Positions 1 through 6,064 of a stretch of 10,008 nt of DNA are shown here, in pieces. Origin of the DNA: Clostridia bacterium (GTDB lineage: Bacteria > Bacillota > Clostridia > Christensenellales > CAG-1252); assembly GCA_017615515.1 (NCBI GenBank), contig JAFZZX010000131.1, forward strand, positions 1-10,008, given 5' to 3'. Below the pieces are notes generated by a model, which was given only the letters and a program-made list of their open reading frames with translations, was not told the DNA's origin and did not search any database. Position 1 is the first letter of the stretch; each line of letters opens with the position of its first letter. The translations under genes and the position numbers were made by a program.

Positions 1-285
1 ATCGTAGATCCTCTTGATCTCGCCGCCCGAGAAATCGTCGAAACGGGTCTCGGGATCGACTTCCCACTTGATGCCGTCCGCGCTCCTCGCGAGGCCGATA
101 TTCGTGCCCGCCAGAGTTTGGCTGCCGCGCGGCGAACAATAGTCGTTGCGGAAGAGCATATAGTAGGTGCCGTCCAGTTTGATGACGCCCGCGTTGAAGA
201 CGAGGTCGGCGTCGTAGGGGACGTCCTTTGCGGACAAAACGGGGTTTGCGGGATGACGAGTGATAATACTTGCCGATTTCAACAT
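1..285 (-). CDS. GH130-family beta-mannoside phosphorylase, 5' part (runs off the window)
   Basis: The first 95 codons of a gene read from the ATG at 285-283; the 3' part lies outside the window. The translation begins MLKSASIITRHPANPVLSAK and continues through FNAGVIKLDGTYYMLFRNDY, then a segment with GLARSADGIKWE. Family knowledge: HPxNPVL, VFNAG and YxMLFRNDY are typical of the first beta-propeller blades of GH130 enzymes, which phosphorolyse beta-1,4-mannosidic linkages to mannose-1-phosphate in the cytoplasm. The catalytic aspartate and the phosphate-binding residues cannot be checked here. The start is supported by an AAGGAG ribosome site at about 301-296. No signal peptide is visible. 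It is divergent from an AraC-type regulator, which suggests substrate-induced glycan utilisation. The exact substrate (mannobiose, mannosyl-glucose, N-glycan-derived mannosyl-GlcNAc) cannot be told from this part. Family call good, specificity open. Confidence 0.85.
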   Translation of the reverse strand, partial: MLKSASIITRHPANPVLSAKDVPYDADLVFNAGVIKLDGTYYMLFRNDYCSPRGSQTLAGTNIGLARSADGIKWEVDPETRFDDFSGGEIKRIYD

Positions 286-299
286 AAAGCAGTTTCTCC

Positions 300-328
300 T
301 TGACAATGTCGTTTGAAAATATTATACT
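300..328 (+). promoter_or_regulatory. Promoter of the AraC-family regulator gene
   Basis: On the plus strand, a perfect TTGACA -35 box (300-305) and a TATACT -10 box (323-328) are separated by 17 bp. Transcription would start near 335, giving a leader of about 55 nt. The two divergent -10 boxes share bases 323-326, so RNA polymerase probably cannot occupy both promoters at once. Confidence 0.7.
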
Positions 329-349
329 TCATAAAAAGCACAAAATCAA
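321..349 (-). promoter_or_regulatory. Promoter of the GH130 gene
   Basis: On the minus strand, a TTGATT -35 box (349-344) and a TATAAT -10 box (326-321) are separated by exactly 17 bp. The predicted transcript starts near 314 and has a leader of about 30 nt carrying the AAGGAG site. The -10 box overlaps the -10 box of the opposing araC-type promoter. Confidence 0.7.
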
Positions 350-390
350 TATCGAAAGTTATGAAAACAAGAGGATTTTAGCACATTATT

Positions 391-1134
391 ATGGCAAATA
401 CCGAGATACATTATTTCCGTTTTCACAAGGACGGACCCGTCCAGTCGATCCAGCCGTCCGTGATCCCGTATTACGACCTTACCGTGGTGCTCGAGGGGGC
501 GCTGGAATATCGGATCAATAACCGCAAGCTCACGGTGCGGGCGGGGGACGCGGTCTTGATGCCGCCGGGGAGCAAGCGCGAGCGCTTTTTCGGCGAAGGC
601 AGGGCGACTTACGCGAGTTACAACTTCCGCACCGAAGAGGAGTTGCTGCTCCCTCTCCTCGTCGAGAGCGGGGTCGGGCAGGAGATCCGTATGATGATCT
701 ACGCCTGCGACGAGATCGACCGCGATCACGGCGAATATGCGCGCGCCGCCTTTTCCGATCTGCTGTCCGCGATCCTGAATGCCCTCTTGTCCGCCGTGAC
801 GAGGAGCGGGTTCAGCACGTTGACCGAGCGCATTCTCGACTATATTCGCGAGAACTATCGTCGCCCGTTGACTCTCAAGAGCATCGCGGACGCGATGGCG
901 TATTCGGTGCAGCATTGCGACCAGGTCTTCAAAAAGGACGTCGGCGTGTCGGTCGTGCGCTATTTGATCGACTATCGCGTGGCGCGCGTCAAGGAGTTCC
1001 TGATCGAGAACGTGCTGTCGCTCAAGGAGATCGCCGAACGGACGGGATTCGGCGAGAGCAACTATCTGTCCAGACAGTTTCGCAGGCGGACGGGCTACAC
1101 GCCGCTAAGGTTCCGCAAGGCGTTCAACCGATAA
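391..1134 (+). CDS. AraC-family transcriptional regulator
   Basis: A 247-residue DNA-binding regulator of usual length for the family. The N-terminal part (about residues 1-100, with VVLEGALEYRINNRKLTVRAGDAVLMPPG) reads as a cupin-like sensor domain. The C-terminal part (about 144-247) is the AraC/XylS double helix-turn-helix: the first HTH at about 160-183 (LTLKSIADAMAYS) and the second at about 209-238 (LSLKEIAERTGFGESNYLSRQF then RRRTGYTPLRFR), with the family's usual GF-x(2,3)-Y-F-type spacing slightly altered to GFGESNYLSRQF. The start is the first ATG in frame; a frame opened at 361 stops at once. The Shine-Dalgarno-like AGAGGA at 370-375 lies 15 nt upstream, which is long, so translation may be weak. 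Divergence from a GH130 gene makes it the likely local regulator, probably responding to a mannoside; the ligand is inferred only from the neighbour. Confidence 0.92.
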   Translation: MANTEIHYFRFHKDGPVQSIQPSVIPYYDLTVVLEGALEYRINNRKLTVRAGDAVLMPPGSKRERFFGEGRATYASYNFRTEEELLLPLLVESGVGQEIRMMIYACDEIDRDHGEYARAAFSDLLSAILNALLSAVTRSGFSTLTERILDYIRENYRRPLTLKSIADAMAYSVQHCDQVFKKDVGVSVVRYLIDYRVARVKEFLIENVLSLKEIAERTGFGESNYLSRQFRRRTGYTPLRFRKAFNR

Positions 1135-1149
1135 AATGAAAAAGGCAAT

Positions 1150-1167
1150 CGTTTGTATTTACAAACG
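1150..1167. promoter_or_regulatory. Perfect palindromic operator candidate in the MMPL promoter
   Basis: CGTTTGTA-TT-TACAAACG: two perfect 8-bp arms around a 2-bp centre, covering the predicted -35 box. Size and symmetry suit a dimeric repressor of the TetR type, which commonly controls MMPL/RND exporters (family knowledge). No such regulator is encoded in this window, so the binder is unknown. Confidence 0.6.
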
Positions 1168-1181
1168 GTGCGTGCTATAAT
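1153..1181 (+). promoter_or_regulatory. Promoter of the MMPL-methyltransferase gene
   Basis: TTGTAT (1153-1158), 17-bp spacer, perfect TATAAT (1176-1181). The predicted transcription start (about 1188) is only a few bases before the ATG at 1191 and lies downstream of the GGAGA site at 1182-1186. Either the transcript is leaderless for that ATG, or translation begins at the second ATG (1221), or the true promoter lies elsewhere. Confidence 0.5.
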
Positions 1182-1190
1182 GGAGAAGAC

Positions 1191-4100
1191 ATGAAGAAGT
1201 TACCGAGTTTCAGAAGCATTATGGACAAGGTCGGCAGCGGCATCGTTCGCTTTCGCGTTCCCATCGTGATCGTGATCGCCGTGCTCGTCCTTTTCTGCGC
1301 GTACGGCATCACGCGCACCAATATCAACAGCGACATCATGAGCTATCTGCCCGAAGGCACCGCCACTTACGACGGTTCCTCCGTTCTTTCGGAGAAGTTC
1401 GGTATCGAGAGCAACGCCGTCTACGCCGTCAAGGGCTCTACTGTGACCTACGACGACCTCGCCGCAGCGGTGAATAAGGCAAAGACCGATCCCCACGTCG
1501 CCGACGTTATGTGGCTCGGCAGTATGAGTTCGATGTCCTTTGGGAGCATGGAGATCGACGATCCTTTCTCGCTGATGGAAGGGGGCGACAAGGCGCGTGC
1601 CAAGTACGAGAGCCTCTTTTACCGTGACGGCACGTATATGCTGATGGTCACGATGGACGTCGGCGCGAGTACCAACGAAGCGGGCGCGTCCCTCGCCGCG
1701 GTGAACGACGCACTTGACGAGATCGGCGCGGAATACGTTTCGGGCGGCACCGCTCCCGTTTCGCGTAAGGTCTATGACGACGCGATCTCCGAGCTGCCGA
1801 TCTATCTCGCGGTCGCGGTCGTGCTCGTCCTGATGATCCTCTTCTTGGTCAGTTCCAATTGGCTCGAGCCCGTGATCTTTATGGCGACGATGGGGGTCTC
1901 GATCGTGATCAATATGGGGACGAACTTCTTTTTCCCCGAGGTGTCCATCATCACCTTCTGCGCCGCCTCGATCCTGCAACTCGCCCTCGCGATGGACTAT
2001 TCGATCTTTTTGACCCAGCTGTACGGCGAAGAGCGCGCCAAGGGCTTGCCCCCGCGCGGCGCGATGATCGGCGCGATCGGCACGACTTTAAACACCGTCT
2101 TTTCATCCGCGCTGACGACGATGGGCGGATTCGCCGCCTTCTTCGTGATGAGTTTCACGCTCGGCGCGGATCTCGCGGGCGTGCTTATTAAGGGCATTGC
2201 GCTCGCTCTCGTGACCGTGATCGTACTCCAACCCTGCTTGTTGATCCTACTCGAACAGCCGATGAAGAAGACGGGACATCGTCGCTTGATCGACTTTAAG
2301 TTCCGTCGGGTCGCGAAGTTCAGCGTGCGCCACCGCGTGGTGATCGTCGTGATCTTCTCGCTCCTGTTGGTGCCCACCTTCATCGGGCAATATCTGCTCC
2401 CGCTTTCCTACATGAACTTTATGCCCGAGACGAAGGGCGACGCCACGCTCGTCGCTTGCGTGCAAGATACGAGCAACCAGATCTTTTTGATGGCTCCCGT
2501 GATCGAGGATGATCCCACCGAGAATATCCGCTTCGCCGAGAAACTCGAGGCGGTGGACGGCGTTAGTGCGGTGACCGGCTTTTTCGCCTTTTTGCCGCCC
2601 GAATCGGTGGACGACAGCGGGCAGTTTACCGTCAAAGTCTTTGGTTTCTCGATCCACCCCGACCTCTTGGAACTCGGCATGGACTCGGGCTACGTGACCG
2701 AGGACGGTTATACCCTGTACCTCGTCTCGTTGTCCGAGGATCGCGGCGTGGAGTCCGAGGCGGCGGAGGAAACGCTGCTCGCGGTGAAGCAGGTGACGGA
2801 GGACACCTTTACGGGCAAAACCTATTTCGTCACGGGCGTCGTGCAGGCGGTCTCGGATTTCCGCGAATTGACTCCGCGCGATTTCAGGTGGATCACCCTG
2901 ATCTCGATCGCGGTCATCTTCGTCGTGTTGCTCCTTTCCTTCCGTAGCTTCATCTATCCGTGTATGCTCGTCCTTCTGATCGAGCTCGGCACCTGGATCA
3001 ATTTCAGCATCAGCACGATCTTCGGACAATCCCTGAACTTCCTCGCCTATATCGTCGTCGGCGCGATCCAACTCGGCGCGACGGTGGACTACGCGATCCT
3101 CGTCACGCACAAGTACCGCGCGCTCCGCAGGGAAGGCAAGGAACCGATGATCGCCGCCTACGAGAGCGGCACGTCCTGCACGATGAGCGTCGTGACTTCG
3201 GCGAGTATCCTTATCGCGGCGTGCGCCAGCGTTACCTTGATCTCCTCGAATGCGGTCATCAAGGAGATCACGTTGATGGTCATGCGCGGCGCGACGATCA
3301 GCGCCATTCTCGTCCTCTTCGTCCTGCCCAGTCTCCTCGCTTGCAGGTCTCGCATCAGTCAGCGCGCGGCGGAAGCGGGCGGTATGCACGCCTTGACGCT
3401 ACGGTTTTTGCACGACCTCAGCATCCACACCCACGACGTGACCTTGCTTGCCAAGGCGAGACTGCGCGCGAGAAGGCACAAGCTGATTTCTGAAGGGGAG
3501 CGCCTCGAGGATATGGAGACCCGCGGGCTCGCGATCTTGCAACCCAAGAAAGGGTATCGATTCAATTCGGACAGCGTGATCCTCGCAAATCTCGTCAAGG
3601 CGGAGAAAGGCGAGGTCGTCTACGATCTCGGATGCGGCTCGGGTGTGATGGGGCTCCTCGTCGCGGCGAAACGCGAGGTGGCGGTCACGGGGCTCGAGCT
3701 CCAGCCCGCGTTCGCGGATATGGCGCGGCGCAGCGTCCGAATCAACGATTACGGAGAGCGGATGCAGATCGTCGAGGGGGATATGCGGCGCGTCGGCGAC
3801 TACCTGCCCCCTGCGACGGGTGACGTCGCCATAATGAATCCGCCCTATTTCAAGGTCGGGTCCGGCGCGGTCAATCCCGACGAGTCCACGGCGATCGCCC
3901 GTCACGAGATCGCGATCACGATCCGAGAAGCGCTCGCGGCTACGGCGTATCTCCTCAAAGAAGGCGGCAGGGCGTACGTCCTGTTCCCGACTGCGCGCGA
4001 AAAGGAGTTCGACGACGCTCTCGCGGCAGAGGGGCTCAGTCTCGCGGAGAAGACCTATCTGACCGCGTCTCGGGACAAGGCGCCCGATCGCTTCATCGCC

Positions 4101-4208
4101 CTCGCCGTCAAGGGAGCGCCTAGGGACGAAGTCATCACCCGTACCCTCGTCACGAGGGATACCGAAGGACATATGAGTAAGGAGGTTGCGGACTTGTACC
4201 GCAGTTAA
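1191..4208 (+). CDS. Fused MMPL/RND-type exporter and TrmN6-like tRNA adenine-N6 methyltransferase
   Basis: One open frame of 1005 codons joins two complete proteins. Residues 1 to about 720 are an MMPL/RND-superfamily transporter of the inner membrane: TM1 at about 24-40, a large extracytoplasmic loop, a helix bundle from about 202, TM7 at about 383-402 opening the second half, another bundle from about 567, and a last helix ending near 718. Each half has the conserved Asp-Tyr pair in a helix (AMDYSIF, D269; TVDYAIL, D633), as expected for proton-driven members. Residues about 721-765 are a basic linker (LLAKARLRARRHK). Residues 766-1005 form a full-length methyltransferase (separate entry). 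The ATG at 1191 has GGAGA 4 nt upstream; the ATG at 1221 (MDKVGSGIVRFRVPIVIV) matches the usual MMPL N-terminus better and is a real alternative. The transported substrate is unknown. Nothing in the reading frame looks frameshifted. Whether the fusion is genuine, or arises from loss of one stop codon in the strain or the assembly, cannot be decided here. Confidence 0.85.
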   Translation: MKKLPSFRSIMDKVGSGIVRFRVPIVIVIAVLVLFCAYGITRTNINSDIMSYLPEGTATYDGSSVLSEKFGIESNAVYAVKGSTVTYDDLAAAVNKAKTDPHVADVMWLGSMSSMSFGSMEIDDPFSLMEGGDKARAKYESLFYRDGTYMLMVTMDVGASTNEAGASLAAVNDALDEIGAEYVSGGTAPVSRKVYDDAISELPIYLAVAVVLVLMILFLVSSNWLEPVIFMATMGVSIVINMGTNFFFPEVSIITFCAASILQLALAMDYSIFLTQLYGEERAKGLPPRGAMIGAIGTTLNTVFSSALTTMGGFAAFFVMSFTLGADLAGVLIKGIALALVTVIVLQPCLLILLEQPMKKTGHRRLIDFKFRRVAKFSVRHRVVIVVIFSLLLVPTFIGQYLLPLSYMNFMPETKGDATLVACVQDTSNQIFLMAPVIEDDPTENIRFAEKLEAVDGVSAVTGFFAFLPPESVDDSGQFTVKVFGFSIHPDLLELGMDSGYVTEDGYTLYLVSLSEDRGVESEAAEETLLAVKQVTEDTFTGKTYFVTGVVQAVSDFRELTPRDFRWITLISIAVIFVVLLLSFRSFIYPCMLVLLIELGTWINFSISTIFGQSLNFLAYIVVGAIQLGATVDYAILVTHKYRALRREGKEPMIAAYESGTSCTMSVVTSASILIAACASVTLISSNAVIKEITLMVMRGATISAILVLFVLPSLLACRSRISQRAAEAGGMHALTLRFLHDLSIHTHDVTLLAKARLRARRHKLISEGERLEDMETRGLAILQPKKGYRFNSDSVILANLVKAEKGEVVYDLGCGSGVMGLLVAAKREVAVTGLELQPAFADMARRSVRINDYGERMQIVEGDMRRVGDYLPPATGDVAIMNPPYFKVGSGAVNPDESTAIARHEIAITIREALAATAYLLKEGGRAYVLFPTAREKEFDDALAAEGLSLAEKTYLTASRDKAPDRFIALAVKGAPRDEVITRTLVTRDTEGHMSKEVADLYRS
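3486..4208 (+). other. Methyltransferase part of the fused frame (TrmN6/YfiC-like)
   Basis: Residues 766-1005 of the fused frame align in order with the tRNA1(Val) adenine-37 N6-methyltransferase family: the N-terminal ISEGERLEDMETRGLAILQ segment, the substrate-pocket segment YRFNSDSVILANLV, SAM motif I DLGCGSG (812-818), an acidic SAM-ribose region GLELQPAFADMARRSV, catalytic NPPY (883-886), then ARHEI, and a C-terminal RDTEGHMSKEVADLY tail. About 240 residues is the normal whole-protein length, so nothing is missing. In Bacillus the homologue lies next to rsmI, as here. A conserved start would fall near 3483-3486, where the codons are CTG and ATT rather than ATG; an AGAAGG site at 3471-3476 lies 6-9 nt ahead. 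Independent translation from a weak start is possible but unproven. Confidence 0.8.
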
Positions 4209-4212
4209 GATT

Positions 4213-5022
4213 ATGGCTCTCTATATCGTCGGCACACCGATTGGAAACTTAAAAGACGTCACGGAGCGCGCGCGCGAAACGCTGGAGAAAGTCGACCTCG
4301 TCGCCTGCGAGGATACTCGCCGCACCGCGATCCTACTAAACGCCCTCGGCATAAAAAAACCGCTCGTCAGTTACTATAAGCAAAAGGAAAAGGAAGGCGC
4401 GGAGAAACTCGTCGCCTTGCTAAAAGAGGGCAAGGAGATCGCCCTCGTATCCGACGCAGGTATGCCCGTCATTTCCGACCCGGGCGCCGTTCTGGTTCGC
4501 CGCGCTCGCGAAGAGGGCATAAGGATCGAGACTGTCCCAGGTCCCACTGCGGTCACCACGGCGGCTGCGCTCGCTGGGCTGGACGGCGGCTTCGTCTTTA
4601 TCGGCTTTTTGCCCGAGAAGGCGGCGGATAAACGTCGCCGTATCGAGCCTTTTATCGCCTCGCCTCTGCCTCTCGTCTTCTACGCGGGACCGCACGACGT
4701 CAAGGGTATTCTCGCGTTCCTCTATGGCGTTTTCGGCGACCGCAAGGCCTACCTCGCGAAAGAATTGACCAAACTGCATGAGACCCTCGTCGAGACTACC
4801 CTCGCGGCAGGTTGCCCGGACGAGCCGCGCGGCGAATACGTGATCCTCGTGGAGGGCAGAGCGGCGGAGAATCCGCTCCTCGCGCTCTCTCCCGAAGAAC
4901 ACCTCGCGCATTATTTGGCGCAGGGTTTGGACAAAAAGACGGCGATCAAAAAGGTCGCTTCCGAAAGAAATGTTCCCAAAGACGAGATATACCGCTTGAC
5001 TATTGTACACGACGGCGTATAG
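4213..5022 (+). CDS. rsmI: 16S rRNA (cytidine-1402-2'-O)-methyltransferase RsmI
   Basis: A 269-residue SAM-dependent methyltransferase of the tetrapyrrole-methylase fold that 2'-O-methylates C1402 in the decoding centre of 16S rRNA (family knowledge). Visible landmarks: LYIVGTPIGNLKDVTERA at the N-terminus, ACEDTRRTAILL, LVSDAGMPVISDPG, VPGPTAVTTAAALAGL, FIGFLPEK, and a C-terminal helical region ending in KKTAIKKVASERNVPKDEIY, all in the order and at the length usual for RsmI. I place the start at the ATG at 4213 because LYIVGTPIGNL sits at the N-terminus throughout the family. A TTG at 4186 would add nine residues but directly abuts its AAGGAGG site. The AAGGAGG at 4179-4185 is distant from 4213, so translation probably depends on coupling to the preceding gene, whose stop is 4 bp upstream. 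It forms an operon with the methyltransferase. Confidence 0.95.
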   Translation: MALYIVGTPIGNLKDVTERARETLEKVDLVACEDTRRTAILLNALGIKKPLVSYYKQKEKEGAEKLVALLKEGKEIALVSDAGMPVISDPGAVLVRRAREEGIRIETVPGPTAVTTAAALAGLDGGFVFIGFLPEKAADKRRRIEPFIASPLPLVFYAGPHDVKGILAFLYGVFGDRKAYLAKELTKLHETLVETTLAAGCPDEPRGEYVILVEGRAAENPLLALSPEEHLAHYLAQGLDKKTAIKKVASERNVPKDEIYRLTIVHDGV

Positions 5023-5054
5023 CGGCACGAATACTTCGCTAACTACTTCCTCAA

Positions 5055-5089
5055 CGCATAATCACGTACAAGGAGTACGCTCATATGCG
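5055..5089. repeat. Nested imperfect palindrome downstream of rsmI
   Basis: Outer arms CGCATA (5055-5060) and TATGCG (5084-5089), a 4x4 internal loop, then inner arms CGTAC (5065-5069) and GTACG (5075-5079) around AAGGA. No T-run follows, so it is not a standard terminator. Its form resembles a dispersed intergenic palindrome, but only one copy is visible in this window. Confidence 0.5.
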
Positions 5090-5114
5090 CTTCGTCAGAG
5101 AGCGCTCGTCTTCA

Positions 5115-5223
5115 CACCTCTCTCCGCCGTCGCTTTTGGAAAAAGATTTGATGTCATTAGGGGGAGTACTTTTGTTTCCGTCGCCTTGTCGAGCCTCGCA
5201 TCTGCACCTTTCTCCGCCGTCGC
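5115..5223. repeat. 19-bp direct repeat pair in the rsmI-SLOG spacer
   Basis: CACCTCTCTCCGCCGTCGC at 5115-5133 recurs at 5205-5223 with one change (CACCTTTCTCCGCCGTCGC), exactly 90 bp apart. A third CCGTCGC lies between them (5178-5184). The 217-bp spacer (5023-5239) shows no gene-like reading frame. This may be a fragment of a larger dispersed non-coding repeat. Confidence 0.55.
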
Positions 5224-5239
5224 GGGGTTTCGCTTGGGA

Positions 5240-5695
5240 TTATTGCCGATCGGCAAGGTTGAAAATGCGACAGTTTTGTCGCTTTTTTGCTTCCCGAAGC
5301 GTGAAAAAGGCTCCGCCCCAATCGTTTTTTACATAGCAAATAAGAATATCGCAATTTCTTGCCATCCATTTGTTTCTTTGCAATATAGCATATCGGCGAG
5401 GGGTTCTTTCTATTTCCGGATAGATGATTTCATCGTATGCCGTCAGCGCGGTTGATCGCGACTTATAATATCGCTCGTCGTTATAAGGAGAAACAAAACA
5501 GAGAGAACCGGAAGGGGTATATTTCTCCTTAAATTCTTGGCAGGCGTGCAGAGAAATGCTGTCAAAGCGACCGTATCCGCCGAGAAGAAAGATGATCGGC
5601 TCTTGTAGATTCAAAGAACGAAGAAGTGAAACGATCTTGCGTTTCAGGTCGTCGACGTTTTGCATATGGGAATGTCCGCAAAAAGCAATTTTCAT
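5240..5695 (-). CDS. SLOG-domain (DprA/LOG-like Rossmann) protein
   Basis: A 151-residue soluble protein beginning MKIAFCGHSHM. The N-terminal beta strand with CGH, the glycine-rich loop LLGGYGRFD (residues 37-45) followed by a helix, the segment LQRNKWMARNCDILICYV (105-122) and GGAFFTLREAKKR (127-139) are the succession expected of small SLOG proteins, the superfamily that includes DprA and LOG and binds nucleotides or nucleotide-derived ligands. The specific family and substrate are not recognised. I prefer the ATG at 5695-5693; a GTG at 5716 would add seven residues but lies at the predicted transcription start. No clear Shine-Dalgarno site is seen. The gene is more AT-rich than its neighbours, suggesting later acquisition. 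It is divergent from a small HTH gene across three operator-like palindromes, one of which abuts its -10 box, so repression by that protein is likely. Confidence 0.75.
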   Translation of the reverse strand: MKIAFCGHSHMQNVDDLKRKIVSLLRSLNLQEPIIFLLGGYGRFDSISLHACQEFKEKYTPSGSLCFVSPYNDERYYKSRSTALTAYDEIIYPEIERTPRRYAILQRNKWMARNCDILICYVKNDWGGAFFTLREAKKRQNCRIFNLADRQ

Positions 5696-5704
5696 ATCAA
5701 ATAT

Positions 5705-5722
5705 GGTTCCACGCACGGAACC
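5705..5722. promoter_or_regulatory. Operator copy 1 (GGTTCC-N6-GGAACC)
   Basis: GGTTCCACGCACGGAACC has perfect 6-bp arms and adjoins the SLOG -10 box on its downstream side, covering the predicted transcription start. Its core is TTCC-ACGCAC-GGAA (5707-5720). Confidence 0.7.
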
Positions 5723-5751
5723 ATTATATCATAGATTGGTTATTTCGTCCA
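5723..5751 (-). promoter_or_regulatory. Promoter of the SLOG gene
   Basis: On the minus strand, TGGACG (5751-5746) and a perfect TATAAT (5728-5723) are separated by 17 bp. The expected start near 5716 falls within the palindrome at 5705-5722. Confidence 0.65.
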
Positions 5752-5754
5752 CAA

Positions 5755-5768
5755 TTCCACACGTGGAA
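5755..5768. promoter_or_regulatory. Operator copy 2 (TTCCAC-AC-GTGGAA)
   Basis: TTCCACACGTGGAA has perfect 6-bp arms. It lies just upstream of the SLOG -35 box and at the upstream edge of the predicted HTH-gene promoter, so it could serve both. Its centre is 48 bp from copy 1 and 49 bp from copy 3. Confidence 0.7.
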
Positions 5769-5790
5769 CTATTTTTCAAATGGGTTTTTC

Positions 5791-5796
5791 TACAAT
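5791..5796 (+). promoter_or_regulatory. Probable -10 box of the HTH gene
   Basis: TACAAT, with a predicted start near 5803. No convincing -35 box is found 16-18 bp upstream, which could mean the promoter is weak or needs a bound activator at operator copy 2. Confidence 0.4.
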
Positions 5797-5803
5797 AAAC
5801 TTG

Positions 5804-5817
5804 TTCCACGCACGGAA
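5804..5817. promoter_or_regulatory. Operator copy 3 (TTCC-ACGCAC-GGAA)
   Basis: Identical 14-bp core to copy 1. It runs into the AAAGGAGG ribosome site of the HTH gene (5816-5823) and covers the likely transcription start, which is suited to autorepression. Confidence 0.7.
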
Positions 5818-5830
5818 AGGAGGACGAATT

Positions 5831-6064
5831 ATGACGTTGCAAGATGCGGTGCGCGTTCGCTTGGCGCAACTGATGAAGGAGAAAGATTATCCGGCATATC
5901 GTCTTTTTAAAGAAGGCGGCGTTCCGCGTGCTACGATCTCGCAGATCCTCAGCGGCAAGAACGGCAAGATCAAACTCGACACGTTGTATCAGATCGTTGC
6001 AACGATGGGTGTTACGCTTGAGGGGTTTTTCGCTTCAGACCTCTTTGCTGATCTCGTTGATTGA
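5831..6064 (+). CDS. Small XRE-type helix-turn-helix regulator
   Basis: A 77-residue cytoplasmic DNA-binding protein consisting of little more than one five-helix HTH domain: MTLQDAVRVRLAQLMKEKDY, then AYRLFKEGGVPRATISQILSG as the helix-turn-helix (about residues 22-43), then KIKLDTLYQIVATMGVTLEGFF. The pattern (R-x-T-I-S-x-I-L-S-G, then L-D-T-L-x-x-I) is typical of Cro/CI-like proteins; there is no sensor or multimerisation domain. The ATG at 5831 has an excellent AAAGGAGG site 7 nt upstream, whereas in-frame extension to 5780 would run through the operator. It probably binds the TTCC-N6-GGAA palindromes beside it and controls both itself and the divergent SLOG gene; this is inferred from position and symmetry. 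Confidence 0.88.
   Translation: MTLQDAVRVRLAQLMKEKDYPAYRLFKEGGVPRATISQILSGKNGKIKLDTLYQIVATMGVTLEGFFASDLFADLVD

Noticed and set aside
2247..3389. Open frame of 380 codons on the minus strand opposite the MMPL part
   Set aside because: Antisense shadow of a GC-rich gene: low-complexity charged composition with no family motifs.
3399..4172. Open frame of 257 codons on the minus strand opposite the methyltransferase part
   Set aside because: It overlaps the conserved methyltransferase motifs on the other strand and shows no family of its own.
4186..4212. TTG start for RsmI nine codons upstream
   Set aside because: The TTG touches the AAGGAGG site with no spacing, and the family N-terminus fits the ATG at 4213.
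5003..5455. Open frame of 150 codons on the plus strand across the rsmI end and the SLOG gene
   Set aside because: It lacks a ribosome site, has no recognisable domain, and overlaps both rsmI and the better-supported SLOG gene.
5705..5817. The three TTCC-N6-GGAA copies as a CRISPR array
   Set aside because: The units are 14-18 bp, imperfectly alike and palindromic, with promoters between them; they fit operators, not CRISPR repeats.
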